This document shows positions 16,089 to 25,194 of a stretch of DNA of 64,000 nucleotides, one piece after another; within the stretch, counting starts at the first letter, position 1; every line of letters starts with the position of its first letter. This DNA is from JAFLCL01 sp039809495. Its GTDB lineage: Bacteria; Myxococcota_A; Polyangia; Polyangiales; Sandaracinaceae. Made by a program: the position numbers and the translations under genes. The stretch covers positions 83,288-147,287 of the forward strand of contig JBDHVC010000004.1 of the NCBI GenBank assembly GCA_039809495.1. Direction: 5' to 3'. The notes under the pieces are model-generated. The model saw only the letters and a list, made by a program, of their open reading frames with translations, had not been told where the DNA came from and did not search any database.

Positions 16089-17041
16089 CGCGCCTTGAAG
16101 CTCGAGACGCGCTGGAGCTCCTCGAAGAGCTCGCGCTCGCGCTCGCCGAGCGGGCTCGGCACGCGGATCTCGAGGACGGCGTAGAGATCGCCGCGCTCGC
16201 TGCTCGAGCGGGGGTAGCCCTTCTCGCGGAGCCGGATCCGACGACCGGACGAGCTCCCGGCGGGGACCTTGAGGCGCACGACGCCGTCGAGCGTCGGGAC
16301 CTCCACGCTCGCGCCGAGCGCGGCCTCCCACGGCGTGATCGGCACGGTCGTGAGCAGCGCGTCGCCCTCGATCCGGAAGCGCTCGTCCGACGCGAGCTTG
16401 ATCTCGAGGAGCAGATCGCCCGCGGGGCCGCCGAAGCGGCCGGCGTGCCCCTTCTCCTTCAGCCGGATCTTCTGACCCGCGCGGACCTTCGCGGGCACCT
16501 TCACCGTGAGGTGCTGGACGTTCCCGCTCGCGTCCGTCAGCCCGAGCTCGCGCGAGCCGCCGGCGTAGGCGTCGGAGATCCCGAGCTCGAGCGCCGCCTC
16601 GACGTCCTCGCCGCGCATCGGCCCCCGCGCCTTGCGGCGCCCGCCGCCGAAGCCCGCCGCGCCGAAGTCGAAGCCGCCCGCCCCTCCCGCGCCGCGCTGC
16701 GCGAAGAACTGCTCGAAGATCGAGCCGAGATCGCGCGGATCGAAGGCACCCCCGCCGGCCCCGCCGAAGTCGAAGCGCACATCGCCCATGTCGGGGGGCG
16801 GCGCTCGGCCCTCGGAGACCGCCTTCCACGTCGATCCGTACTTGTCGTAGAGGGCGCGCTTCTTCTCGTCCTTCAGGACCTCGTAGGCCTCGTTGACCTC
16901 CTTGAAGCGGTCCTCGGCCTTCGGCTCCTTGCTGACGTCAGGGTGGTACTTGCGCGCGAGCTTTCGGTACGCGCTCTGGACCTCGTCCTTCGACGCCGTC
17001 CGCGCGACCCCCAACACCTCGTAGTAGTCCTTGTAGCTCAC
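16085..17041 (-). CDS. Type II DnaJ-family cochaperone (CbpA-like)
   Basis: Stimulates the ATPase of DnaK and delivers clients; cytoplasmic, 318 residues. J-domain at the N-terminus (DYYEVLGV, then KYHPDVS with HPD at 33-35), a Gly/Phe-rich linker (GGAGGGAFDPRDLGSIFEQFF) and the two C-terminal beta domains. The Cys-rich zinc centre of DnaJ proper is absent, so it is a type II J-protein of CbpA kind. Start is a GTG at 17041 with GAGGAG about nine bases upstream; a small lipoprotein gene overlaps the stop. Confidence 0.93.
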   Translation of the reverse strand: MSYKDYYEVLGVARTASKDEVQSAYRKLARKYHPDVSKEPKAEDRFKEVNEAYEVLKDEKKRALYDKYGSTWKAVSEGRAPPPDMGDVRFDFGGAGGGAFDPRDLGSIFEQFFAQRGAGGAGGFDFGAAGFGGGRRKARGPMRGEDVEAALELGISDAYAGGSRELGLTDASGNVQHLTVKVPAKVRAGQKIRLKEKGHAGRFGGPAGDLLLEIKLASDERFRIEGDALLTTVPITPWEAALGASVEVPTLDGVVRLKVPAGSSSGRRIRLREKGYPRSSSERGDLYAVLEIRVPSPLGERERELFEELQRVSSFKAR

Positions 17042-17149
17042 CGTCCGCTCCTCGAGCGCTCAGCGTAGGTCTCGAGCGCCGCCTCGCCAGCGCCCCACGA
17101 GCGACCCGATGCCTGCCTCTTCGGAGAGCCTCCGGGCACGCTCAGCTCG

Positions 17150-18193
17150 TCAGGGCCACGTGGCGACATGCTCGAGCGCCGTCCCCTCGTCGTACCCGAA
17201 GAGGAGGTTGAAGCACTGGATGGCCTGGCCCGACGCGCCCTTGACCAGGTTGTCGATCGCGCCCTGGCAGAGCAGCCAGCCGGTGCGCTCATCGAGCGTG
17301 TACGAGAGGAGCGCGCGGTTCGAGCCCCGCACCCAGAGCGTGTCGGGACACGCGCCTGGATCGAGGACGTGGACGCTCGGAGAGCCCGCGTAGCGCGCGC
17401 GGGCGAGCGCGGTCGCGGCCTCGGCGTCGAGCCCCGGCTTGGGGCGGACGTACGCGGACGCGAGGATGCCGCGCGTCATGGGCGCGAGGTGGGGGATGAA
17501 GCTCACGCGGACCTCGCGGCCGCTCACGCGCGAGAGCGTCTGCTCGATCTCCGGCGTGTGCCGGTGCGTCCCACACGTCTTGTAGGCGCGGATCCCGCCG
17601 GTCAGCTCCGCGTGGAGCGTCCGCTCGCTCGGCGATCGCCCCGCCCCGGAGCTGCCCGTCTTCGCGTCGATCACGAGGGGCCCCTCCTCGATCCGGCCCG
17701 CCTCGAGGAGCGGCGCGAGCGGGAGCGTGGACGAGGTCGGGAAGCAGCCGGGGACGGCGACGAGGCTCGCGCCTCGGATCGCGTCGCGGAAGAGCTCGGG
17801 GAGGCCATAGACCGCGCGCTCGCGCAGCGTGGGCGAGGCGTCGTGCCCATACCACGCGGCGTGGATCTCCGGATCGCGCAGCCGAAAGTCGGCCGAGAGG
17901 TCGAGCACCTTCACGCCCCGCTCGTGGAGCTCGCGCACGATCTCCCCGCTCGCGCCGTGCGGGAGGCAGGCGAAGGCCGCGTCCGCGCGCGCGGCGATGC
18001 GCGCCGGATCGTAGCTCGCGACCACTCCGTCGAGCCGCCCCGCGAAGGACGGGAGCACGTCGGCGATGGGCTTGCCGGCCTTGCTCTGCCCGACGATCTC
18101 GGTGAGCTCGACGTGTGGGTGCGCGACGAGGAGGCGGAGCAGCTCCGCGCCGGTGTAGCCCGTGGCTCCGAGGACCGCGACCCGAGTCGTCAT
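17150..18193 (-). CDS. argC: N-acetyl-gamma-glutamyl-phosphate reductase
   Basis: NADPH-dependent third step of arginine synthesis, reducing N-acetylglutamyl phosphate to the semialdehyde; cytoplasmic, 347 residues, normal for the long ArgC type. Rossmann motif GATGYTGAELLRLL (9-22), active-site Cys150 in VAVPGCFPTSS, the substrate region KTGSSGAGR and the His in CGTHRHTPEIEQ are all present, and the C-terminus keeps GAIDNLVKGASGQAIQCFN. Start is ATG 18193. It stands apart from other arg genes, and the glycosyltransferase gene lies 59 bases upstream on the same strand. Confidence 0.96.
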   Translation of the reverse strand: MTTRVAVLGATGYTGAELLRLLVAHPHVELTEIVGQSKAGKPIADVLPSFAGRLDGVVASYDPARIAARADAAFACLPHGASGEIVRELHERGVKVLDLSADFRLRDPEIHAAWYGHDASPTLRERAVYGLPELFRDAIRGASLVAVPGCFPTSSTLPLAPLLEAGRIEEGPLVIDAKTGSSGAGRSPSERTLHAELTGGIRAYKTCGTHRHTPEIEQTLSRVSGREVRVSFIPHLAPMTRGILASAYVRPKPGLDAEAATALARARYAGSPSVHVLDPGACPDTLWVRGSNRALLSYTLDERTGWLLCQGAIDNLVKGASGQAIQCFNLLFGYDEGTALEHVATWP

Positions 18194-18252
18194 GAGCCGG
18201 CAGGATGCGCGCTCTCGCGCCCGAGCGCCATGGCCGACGGATCGGGGCGCTT

Positions 18253-21012
18253 TCAGCGAACCCGCAGGCGGCCCGCGATGACGCGGTTCGCGTCGTCCTT
18301 CTGCCCCTCGACGACCTCGAGCCGGCTCTCGCCGGAGTAGAGGCCGATGAAGAAGGTGTAGTCGCCGGGCGGGTAATTCGCCGGCACGCGCAGCTCCTGG
18401 CGATCGACGACGACGTCGCCCTCGCTCCACATCCGCACCGGGTAGCGCCCGTCGACCGGCTCGTGATCGCCGTTGAGGCGCTGGCCGTAGCCGTCGATGT
18501 GGAGGAAGGGCTGATAGCCGCCCGGCACCGGCACGACACAGCGCCAGTACCACGTGACCGTGAACTGCTGCCCCGGCCCGACCGAGTCGCCGTTCGGGAG
18601 CTCGAGGTCGTAGCCCAGCAGCTCGATGCGACGATCGAAGCTCGCGTTCACCGGGTGCTGGATCGTCGGCGGGGCGTCGAGCACGAAGCCCGCCAGGAAA
18701 TTCTCGTCCGCGCGGCCCTCGATCGGCTGGTTGGTCGCGAGGACGGCGCGCGCGTTGCGAGCGTCGGCGACGAAGAGGTGGCGCCCCGCGCGCTGACGGT
18801 AGGTGCGATCGAGCTGCGCGAGCTGCTCGGTGGGGAGCGCGAGCCAGACCCGGCTCGGCCGCGCGAGCAGCTCGAGCACCTCCGCCTCGCTGCGGAGCTC
18901 GAGCACCTCGCCGTGCGCGTAGAGCGCCGCCGCACGCCCTCCCACCTGGTACTCGCCGAGCGGCTCGTCCGCGCCGTGGAGCGCGTTGTAGGTGTCGTAG
19001 ATCTCGCGGGGCGAGAAGTGGGCGGACGCTTGGAGGTGGAAGCTCCCGACGAACCAGGCGGCGAGCACGACCGAGGTCGCCACCATCGGGACGAGCGAGT
19101 TGGCTCGGAGCGTCGTCAAGGCGTGGTAGACGACGCGCGCGACGCCGAGGACGAGGAGCACGGCGAAGGGGAGCGCGAAGAGCGCGATGCCCACGCGGAT
19201 CGCCAGCGAATTCCAGCCGATCCCGCTCAGGATCCCCGCGCCGATGAAGAGGCCGAGCGCGACGACGCCGAGGACCGCGACGGGGCGCCGCGCGCGGGCG
19301 CGGAGCGCGCTCATCGAAGGGACGAAGCGGATGAGGAGCGCGAGCACGAGCAGCGCGCCGGCCACGACGCCGGCGCCGATCGAGATCCGGCCGCTCAAGA
19401 CGCGCGCGAGCAGCATCATGTCCTCGTCGTCCGCGCCGCGCGCCGCGAGCGAGAGGGTGAGGGCCGCGAGCCCGAAGCCGACGAGCACGGACGTCGCGAG
19501 CGCCCCGAGCACGAGCCACACCCGATGGCCTCGGCTCCGGTGCCACTGCACGTCGAGCAGGTGGACGGGGACGAAGAGCCGGACGAGGAGCCCCCGCCAC
19601 GACCTGGCGCCCACCTCGTCCATCAGCGTCCTCGGCGAGCCCGTCGGGTCGGAGGCGAACGCGAAGAACGCGGTGAGCCCGAAGAGCCCGAGCGTGATCG
19701 CCCAGCCCGCCGTCGGGTTGAAGACCTCGGGCATCGTGAACGAGCGGAGCGAGAGGCCCTCGATGGGCGAGCCCGGATACGCGTGGAAGTCGCGGACGAG
19801 GAGCCCGACCAGCAGCGCCACGACGATCCCCCGCGCCCACGTCTCGCCGTGCGAGCGCTCCTCGGTCGCGCGCAGGTACGACGCGACGAGCCACGCCACC
19901 GCGAAGGGCGCGAGGAACGCGCCGTCTCCGTAGCGCGCCGACTGCACCGACTGCGCCGCGAAGGCGAGGCCGACCCACGCGAAGGCCGCGAGATCGATGG
20001 CCCGCGCCGTGTCCGCGCGCTCGCCCCCTCCTTGGGCCGTCGAGCGCGCCGAGCCGTAGGTCATCACGAACCCCGCCGCGATCGGGAGGACGGCGCTCCA
20101 CGGCGCGAAGGCGTGGAAGAGCGCCTGGATCGGCATCTCGAACGAGGGCGGCGTCTGGCCTCGGGGCACGCCCCCCGTCCAGATCGAGTACCCCTCCTGG
20201 TTGCCGAGGATGGCGAGGGCCGTGCCGACGACGACGGCGAGCGTGAGGGCCACGACGCCGAGGCCCGCCCACGCGTCGAGCCGCGCGCTCCCCTCGGTCG
20301 GGAGCGAGAGCGGGCGCCCGTCCCACGGGAGCCGCGCGACGACGGCGCTCGCGACCGCGGCGAGCGGCGGCGCGACGCCGAGCAGGACGCCCGAGGTCTC
20401 CGCGGCGAAGAGCGCGGAGCCGAGCAGGCCGATCGCGAGGCCGCCGCGCGCGCGCGGCGAGCGCGCCGACGCGACGGGGAAGGCGAGGAGCGAGGCGAAG
20501 ACGAAGACGAGCGCCGACGCGAGGAAGCCTGGCCCAAAGCCCATCATGTGGCGCGCGTTGAGCAAGAAGAGCGGCGTCGTCCCGAGGACGATCGCGACGT
20601 AGGCGCCGCGGCGCAGATCCCCGTAGAGCCGACCGACCCCGGCGGCGAGCGCGAGGAGCAGGAGGGAGGCGAGCGTGATCGGGAGCCGCCCCGACCACTC
20701 GTGCACCCCGAAGATCGCGAAGGCCCGCGCGACGAGCCAGGTGGAGAGGAGAGGCCGACCCGGCTCGAGGCTCTCGTGATCGAGGAGGCGGCGCGCGTCG
20801 TCGGCGACGCTCAGCTCCCACGGATCCCAGACGCCGTAAGCGGAGAGCCGAAAGCCCGCGATCACCGAGAGCACGAGCACGACGCCAGCGAGGATCAGCG
20901 CCTCGCGACGTCCTCGAGCGGGAGGCGCGCTCGCGCCGGGAGCGCCGAGCTTCACCTCGTCGGAGTGGGCGTCGGAGGTCGCGGACGCGTTCGAGGGATC
21001 CATGCCGGTCAT
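18253..21012 (-). CDS. Large membrane glycosyltransferase-like protein (ArnT/PMT type)
   Basis: A 919-residue inner-membrane protein. The first hydrophobic helix is at about 38-56, followed by the loop GVWDPWELSVADDARRLL that carries the acidic residues expected of a lipid-linked-sugar transferase of GT-C fold. At least ten further helices run to about residue 660. A soluble C-terminal part (about 670-919) ends in a predicted beta domain (GPGQQFTVTWYWRC, NYPPGDYTFFIGLYSGESRLEV). Family members move a sugar from a polyprenyl carrier to lipid A, proteins or glycans in the periplasm; the acceptor is unknown. ATG 21012 is used; ATG 21003 is equally possible. Confidence 0.8.
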   Translation of the reverse strand: MTGMDPSNASATSDAHSDEVKLGAPGASAPPARGRREALILAGVVLVLSVIAGFRLSAYGVWDPWELSVADDARRLLDHESLEPGRPLLSTWLVARAFAIFGVHEWSGRLPITLASLLLLALAAGVGRLYGDLRRGAYVAIVLGTTPLFLLNARHMMGFGPGFLASALVFVFASLLAFPVASARSPRARGGLAIGLLGSALFAAETSGVLLGVAPPLAAVASAVVARLPWDGRPLSLPTEGSARLDAWAGLGVVALTLAVVVGTALAILGNQEGYSIWTGGVPRGQTPPSFEMPIQALFHAFAPWSAVLPIAAGFVMTYGSARSTAQGGGERADTARAIDLAAFAWVGLAFAAQSVQSARYGDGAFLAPFAVAWLVASYLRATEERSHGETWARGIVVALLVGLLVRDFHAYPGSPIEGLSLRSFTMPEVFNPTAGWAITLGLFGLTAFFAFASDPTGSPRTLMDEVGARSWRGLLVRLFVPVHLLDVQWHRSRGHRVWLVLGALATSVLVGFGLAALTLSLAARGADDEDMMLLARVLSGRISIGAGVVAGALLVLALLIRFVPSMSALRARARRPVAVLGVVALGLFIGAGILSGIGWNSLAIRVGIALFALPFAVLLVLGVARVVYHALTTLRANSLVPMVATSVVLAAWFVGSFHLQASAHFSPREIYDTYNALHGADEPLGEYQVGGRAAALYAHGEVLELRSEAEVLELLARPSRVWLALPTEQLAQLDRTYRQRAGRHLFVADARNARAVLATNQPIEGRADENFLAGFVLDAPPTIQHPVNASFDRRIELLGYDLELPNGDSVGPGQQFTVTWYWRCVVPVPGGYQPFLHIDGYGQRLNGDHEPVDGRYPVRMWSEGDVVVDRQELRVPANYPPGDYTFFIGLYSGESRLEVVEGQKDDANRVIAGRLRVR

Positions 21013-21152
21013 GAAGTCAGCGCGAAGACGGAGCGCGGAGGGACGCCGCGCGGGCTCGCGAGCCTACACAGAAGATCCGAGGCGCGCCACGCGATGACGA
21101 GCGGGTCCACGCCGACGAGGACGCGGCCGCTCGCGCACGGTAAAGAGGGGCG

Positions 21153-23015
21153 ATGAGCGAGCGTCGCGCCACGGATGCGATCCCCACCCTCATCGACTTC
21201 GCGGATCCACGGGACGCGAGCGCGCCGCGCACGCGGCTCCGGCTCGACGCCCCGAGGGAGCTCCTCGTCGCCCGGACGGCCCACGAGGTGCCGACCGTGC
21301 TCGGCGCCGTCGAGGAGCGAGCGCGCCGCGGCCTGCTCGCCGTCGGCGCCGTCCGGTACGAGGCCGCGAGCGCGTTCGACGCGACGCAGACGACGCACGC
21401 GCCCGACGGCCCCCTCGCGCTCTTCGCGATCCACGATCCCCCCGATCCAGCGGGATCCGCCGAGCCCTTCGGTCCGCCGATCGATCCGGCGCTCGCGCCC
21501 ACCCTGCGCTTCGAGAGCGCGCTCGATCGCGCGCGCTTCGAGCACGCGATGGAGGAGATCCGCGCGGCGTTCGCCAGCGGGCGCACCGCCGAGATCAACC
21601 TGACGACGCAATTTCGTGCGGACTTTCCGCCGAGCTCCGCCTCCGCCCCGATCGATCCCCGCGCGGTGCGCGCGTTCTTCGAGGCCCTCTCTCGCGCTCA
21701 GCCCGGGGGCTACGCCGCGCTCGCGCCGCTCGGCGAGGAGACGATGCTCTCGGTCTCTCCCGAGCTCTTCTTCGACTTCTGGTCCGGAGCGGAGGGCGAG
21801 ACGGGCGCGATCCTCACGCGCCCGATGAAGGGGACCGCGAAGCGGGGGGCGAGCGACGAGGAGGATCGCGCGAACGCGGCGGCGCTCCGCGCGTCGGCCA
21901 AGGAGCGCCGCGAGAACGAGCTCGCGCTCGAGCAGATGCGGGGCGAGCTCGGCGCGATCGCGCTCGCGGGTAGCGTCGTCGCCGCGCGCGTCGCGCACGT
22001 CGAGGCGCTCGCGACCGTCTGGCAGATGACGTCCGATCTCGAGGCGCGCACGCCCGCGGGGACGCGCCTCGAGGACGTCTTTCGCGCCCTCTTCCCGAGC
22101 GCGTCGGTGACGGGCGCGCCGCGCGCGACGACGATGGCGCTCATCCGGAGCGTCGAGCCCGAGCCGCGCGGCTTCTACTGCGGGGCGTTCGGGCTCGTCC
22201 GCCCCGATCCGCGAGGCGGCGTCCGCGCGACCTTCAACGTCCCGATCCGGACCGTCGTCCTCCGCGGGCGCCAGGCGTCGATCGGGGTCGGCAGCGGCAT
22301 CACCCCGCTCTCGAGCGACGAGGGGGAGTGGCGCGAGTGGCAGCACAAGCGCGTCTTCCTCGAGCGCGCGAGCGCCCCCTTCGCCCTGCTCGAGACGCTC
22401 CGGCTCGAGCAGGGCGCGCTCCGGCACCTCGACGCCCACCTCGCGCGGATGGCGCGCTCGGCGCGGCACTTCCGCTTCCCGTGGGACGAGCGAGGCCTGC
22501 GCGACGCGCTCGAGGCGCTCGCCTCGGCCCACGCCGAGGGCGTCCTGCGCGTGCGCGTCGAGCTCGACGCGCTCGGGCGCTGGCGCCTCGAGGCGCACCC
22601 GTTCACGCCCCGGCGTCCCGACGATCCGCCGGTCCGGCTCGCGCTCGCCGCGCGCGCGCTCGCCGAGGCCCACGGGGAATTCGTCGCCCACAAGACGACG
22701 CGACGCGGCCACTACGACGCGTTCGCGCCCGAGGATCCGCGCCTCTTCGACACCGTGCTCTTCGACGAGGAGGGGGAGCTCACCGAGTGCACCCGCGGCA
22801 ACGTCGCGATGCGGATCGGGGGTCGCTGGGTGACGCCGCCGCGCTCGTCGGGGCTGCTCGAGGGCGTCGAGCGCGCGAGCGCGATCGCGTCGGGGAGGCT
22901 CGTCGAGGCCGTCGTGCGGCTCGAGGACGTCCCCCGCGTGGAGGGCTGGTGGTTTCTGAACAGCCTCCGCGGGATCGTCCCGGCGACGCTCGAGGCGACG
23001 CGCGCCGCGGGCTGA
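21153..23015 (+). CDS. Aminodeoxychorismate synthase I fused to 4-amino-4-deoxychorismate lyase
   Basis: Bifunctional p-aminobenzoate enzyme of 620 residues for folate synthesis. Residues about 1-420 are the PabB chorismate-binding domain, with TAEINLTTQF, LTRPMKGTAKRG, a stretch around TVWQMTSDLEA, PSASVTGAPRATTM, GFYCGAFG and SIGVGSGI. Residues about 425-620 are a fold-type IV PLP lyase (PabC) with the PLP lysine in AHKTTRRGHYD and ECTRGNVAMRIGGRWVTPP. PabB and PabC fusions are known; the glutaminase PabA must be encoded elsewhere or ammonia is used. Start ATG 21153 follows AGAGGGG. Confidence 0.92.
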   Translation: MSERRATDAIPTLIDFADPRDASAPRTRLRLDAPRELLVARTAHEVPTVLGAVEERARRGLLAVGAVRYEAASAFDATQTTHAPDGPLALFAIHDPPDPAGSAEPFGPPIDPALAPTLRFESALDRARFEHAMEEIRAAFASGRTAEINLTTQFRADFPPSSASAPIDPRAVRAFFEALSRAQPGGYAALAPLGEETMLSVSPELFFDFWSGAEGETGAILTRPMKGTAKRGASDEEDRANAAALRASAKERRENELALEQMRGELGAIALAGSVVAARVAHVEALATVWQMTSDLEARTPAGTRLEDVFRALFPSASVTGAPRATTMALIRSVEPEPRGFYCGAFGLVRPDPRGGVRATFNVPIRTVVLRGRQASIGVGSGITPLSSDEGEWREWQHKRVFLERASAPFALLETLRLEQGALRHLDAHLARMARSARHFRFPWDERGLRDALEALASAHAEGVLRVRVELDALGRWRLEAHPFTPRRPDDPPVRLALAARALAEAHGEFVAHKTTRRGHYDAFAPEDPRLFDTVLFDEEGELTECTRGNVAMRIGGRWVTPPRSSGLLEGVERASAIASGRLVEAVVRLEDVPRVEGWWFLNSLRGIVPATLEATRAAG

Positions 23016-23146
23016 CGGCGAGGGCCCGGACGCGGACCCGCGCGACGAGCGCGACGAGCGGCGCCGCGGTTCGAGCTCGCGCAGCGCTCGCGAGGAGCGC
23101 CGCGCGCGTTTGCGCGCCAAGCGAGCGGCGGTAACCTTCCGCGGCC

Positions 23147-24619
23147 ATGGCGAGCGATGAGACACCTCCCTCGGTGCCCACGCTGCGCCCGCTGCCCTCC
23201 CTCGGGATCCCGCTCCTCCGCGAGGAGGTGGAGCGACAGCGCCGACGTCGCGCCTGGACGATCGCGGGGCTCGCCGGGGCGCTCCTGCTCCTCGTGGGGC
23301 TCGCCGCGCTCGCCTCGAGCGCCTGGCCCACCGCTGAGGAGGAGCCGGAGACGCCGACCGACGCGGTCCCCGCGCACGTCGGCTACACGCCGCCCGTCGA
23401 CGCCGCCGTCCCACCGCCCGACGCCTTCGTGCCCTCGCCGGTGATCGCGACGGAGGAGCTCCCCGAGGGCACGCGCGCGGTCCACCGCTTCGGCCAGAGC
23501 GCCGGGTTTCGCCCCGCGCTCAACGCCGCGGGCCTGAGCGCGGCCGAGGCCGACGCCGTCACCACGGCGCTCACGGGCGTCCTCGACTTTCGTCGCTGCC
23601 GCCCCGATCACGAGCTGATCATCGAGCGCCGCGACGACGGCACCCTCCAGCGCTTCGAGTACCGCGCCGGGATCACCCAGGTCTACGAGGCGCGGCGCGG
23701 CCCGGACGATCGCTTCCACGGCGCCCAGGTCGAGATCCCGATCGACCGCGTCGATCTCGCGCGCGGCGGCACGGTGACGACGTCGCTCGGCGACGCGCTC
23801 GAGCAGCTGGGGCTCGGTCGCGCGCTCGTCGGAGCCTTCGTCGAGGCCTTCGATGGGCGGATGAACTTCAACACCGAGACACGCAGCGGCGACACGTTCC
23901 GGCTGATCGTCACCGAGGAGCGCGTCGACGGGCAGCTCCTGCGCTACGGCACCGTCCACGCGCTCGAGTACCAGAGCCAGCGGCGAGGGGAGCTGCGCGC
24001 GTTCTACTTCGCTCCGCGCGAGGATCTGGAAGACTTCTACGACGAGAGCGGCCGCGCGCTCCATGGGGGCTGGCTGCGGCTCCCCGTGCGCTTCGATCAC
24101 ATCAGCTCCCCCTTCGATCCGCGGCGCATGCACCCGATCCTCCGCCGGATCACGCCGCACAACGGCATCGACTACGCCGCCGCGCCGGGCACGCCGGTCT
24201 GGGCGGCCGCCGACGGCGAGGTCACCTGGGTCGGAGAGCGCGGCGCGAACGGGAACCTCGTCTCGCTCGAGCACGCCGACGGCTACGAGACCCACTACGC
24301 TCACCTCTCACGCTTCGCGCCCGGGCTCGCGCGAGGCGCCCACGTCCGGCAGCGGCAGCTCATCGGCTACGTCGGCTCGACCGGCCGCTCGACCGGGCCG
24401 CACCTCCACTTCGGCTTGAAGCATCGGGGGCGCTTCATCGATCCCGCCGCGGTGCTGAACGGACCGGGGCGCATGCTCCCGACGCAGTTCCAGCGCCGCT
24501 TCCGGCAGGAGATCACCGAGCTGCGCGGAGCGCTCGCGCGCATCGCCATCGAGCCGGCCGCCCCCGTGACCGAAGCGCCGGCTGGGGCCACCGAGCGCCC
24601 GGCCGATCCGATGGACTGA
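23147..24619 (+). CDS. M23 (LytM) peptidase, membrane anchored
   Basis: A 490-residue envelope protein: cytoplasmic N-terminus, one transmembrane helix (about 31-55), a Pro-rich linker, an N-terminal OapA/LysM-like opacity-associated region (about 110-250) and a C-terminal M23 domain. Zinc ligands are visible as HNGIDYAAAPGTPVWAA (His338, Asp342) and HLHFGL (His419, His421), so the metallo-endopeptidase appears active. Such enzymes cut peptidoglycan cross-bridges during growth or division. The layout matches MepM-like proteins. It is convergent with a 165-residue protein gene. Confidence 0.9.
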   Translation: MASDETPPSVPTLRPLPSLGIPLLREEVERQRRRRAWTIAGLAGALLLLVGLAALASSAWPTAEEEPETPTDAVPAHVGYTPPVDAAVPPPDAFVPSPVIATEELPEGTRAVHRFGQSAGFRPALNAAGLSAAEADAVTTALTGVLDFRRCRPDHELIIERRDDGTLQRFEYRAGITQVYEARRGPDDRFHGAQVEIPIDRVDLARGGTVTTSLGDALEQLGLGRALVGAFVEAFDGRMNFNTETRSGDTFRLIVTEERVDGQLLRYGTVHALEYQSQRRGELRAFYFAPREDLEDFYDESGRALHGGWLRLPVRFDHISSPFDPRRMHPILRRITPHNGIDYAAAPGTPVWAAADGEVTWVGERGANGNLVSLEHADGYETHYAHLSRFAPGLARGAHVRQRQLIGYVGSTGRSTGPHLHFGLKHRGRFIDPAAVLNGPGRMLPTQFQRRFRQEITELRGALARIAIEPAAPVTEAPAGATERPADPMD

Positions 24620-24621
24620 CC

Positions 24622-24656
24622 GCGCGCTTGGCTCGTCGCGCCGAGCCGAGGCGCGC
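24622..24656. terminator. Hairpin between convergent genes
   Basis: GCGCGC-TT-GGCTCG, a six-base loop, then CGAGCC-GAG-GCGCGC: two six-base-pair helices separated by a small internal loop, starting three bases after the stop of the M23 peptidase and ending before the stop of the opposing gene. Likely an intrinsic or bidirectional terminator without a T-run. Confidence 0.55.
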
Positions 24657-24668
24657 CGTCCCCTGCGC

Positions 24669-25166
24669 TCACCGCTTCTCGAGGAAGAAGCGGGCGAGGA
24701 GATCGAGCTCGGTGTCGCGTCGGCGCTCGCCGTCCGTCGCCGATCCGAGCGCCGACGCGAGATCGCTCGCGCTCTCGCGTGCGACGTCGCCCTCGGCCTC
24801 GCCCGGAGCCTCCGCGCCTTGGCCCATCGGAGGCGGCGCGAGCGAGTCGATCGTGCGCTCGATCTCCCCCTCGACGGAGCCGGCCGCGAAGCCGTCGGTC
24901 ACCTCGTAGGCCTCGTCCCCCACGATCACCGTCCCCGCGCTGTAGTCGCCGCCGAGCGCCTCGATCTGGCCGAGATCCTTCACCTTGCCGAGGAGTGCGC
25001 GCGGATCGCCCGCCTCGGTGACCTCGCGCTCGAAGAGGACCGCCGTCGCGAGCTCCAGCTCCTGCCTCGAGGCGAGCAGCACGAGCCGATCCCCCGCGAG
25101 ATCCGCCGTGCCGTCTTCGAGCCAGCGATCGAGCACCGACTGGGAGATGAAGAGGCGGTCGCTCAT
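24669..25166 (-). CDS. Conserved-looking protein, unknown function
   Basis: A 165-residue protein I do not recognise. It is acidic and soluble, without signal or membrane segment. The first 100 residues look folded (MSDRLFISQSVLDRWLEDG, LVLLASRQELELATAVLF, SAGTVIVGDEAYEVTDGFAAG); from about 110 it is a low-complexity Glu/Ala/Gly linker ending in a helix DTELDLLARFFLEKR. The start is 28 bases after the amidase stop on the same strand, so it is probably the last gene of a unit with the giant TPR protein and the amidase. Confidence 0.7.
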   Translation of the reverse strand: MSDRLFISQSVLDRWLEDGTADLAGDRLVLLASRQELELATAVLFEREVTEAGDPRALLGKVKDLGQIEALGGDYSAGTVIVGDEAYEVTDGFAAGSVEGEIERTIDSLAPPPMGQGAEAPGEAEGDVARESASDLASALGSATDGERRRDTELDLLARFFLEKR

Positions 25167-25194
25167 CGTCGCGAGGATAGCATCGCGCCCGCGC

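Noticed and set aside
18205..21156. Plus-strand open frame of 983 codons
   Set aside because: Antisense to the ArnT/PMT-like gene; highly charged translation without domain; membrane helices are plain on the minus strand.
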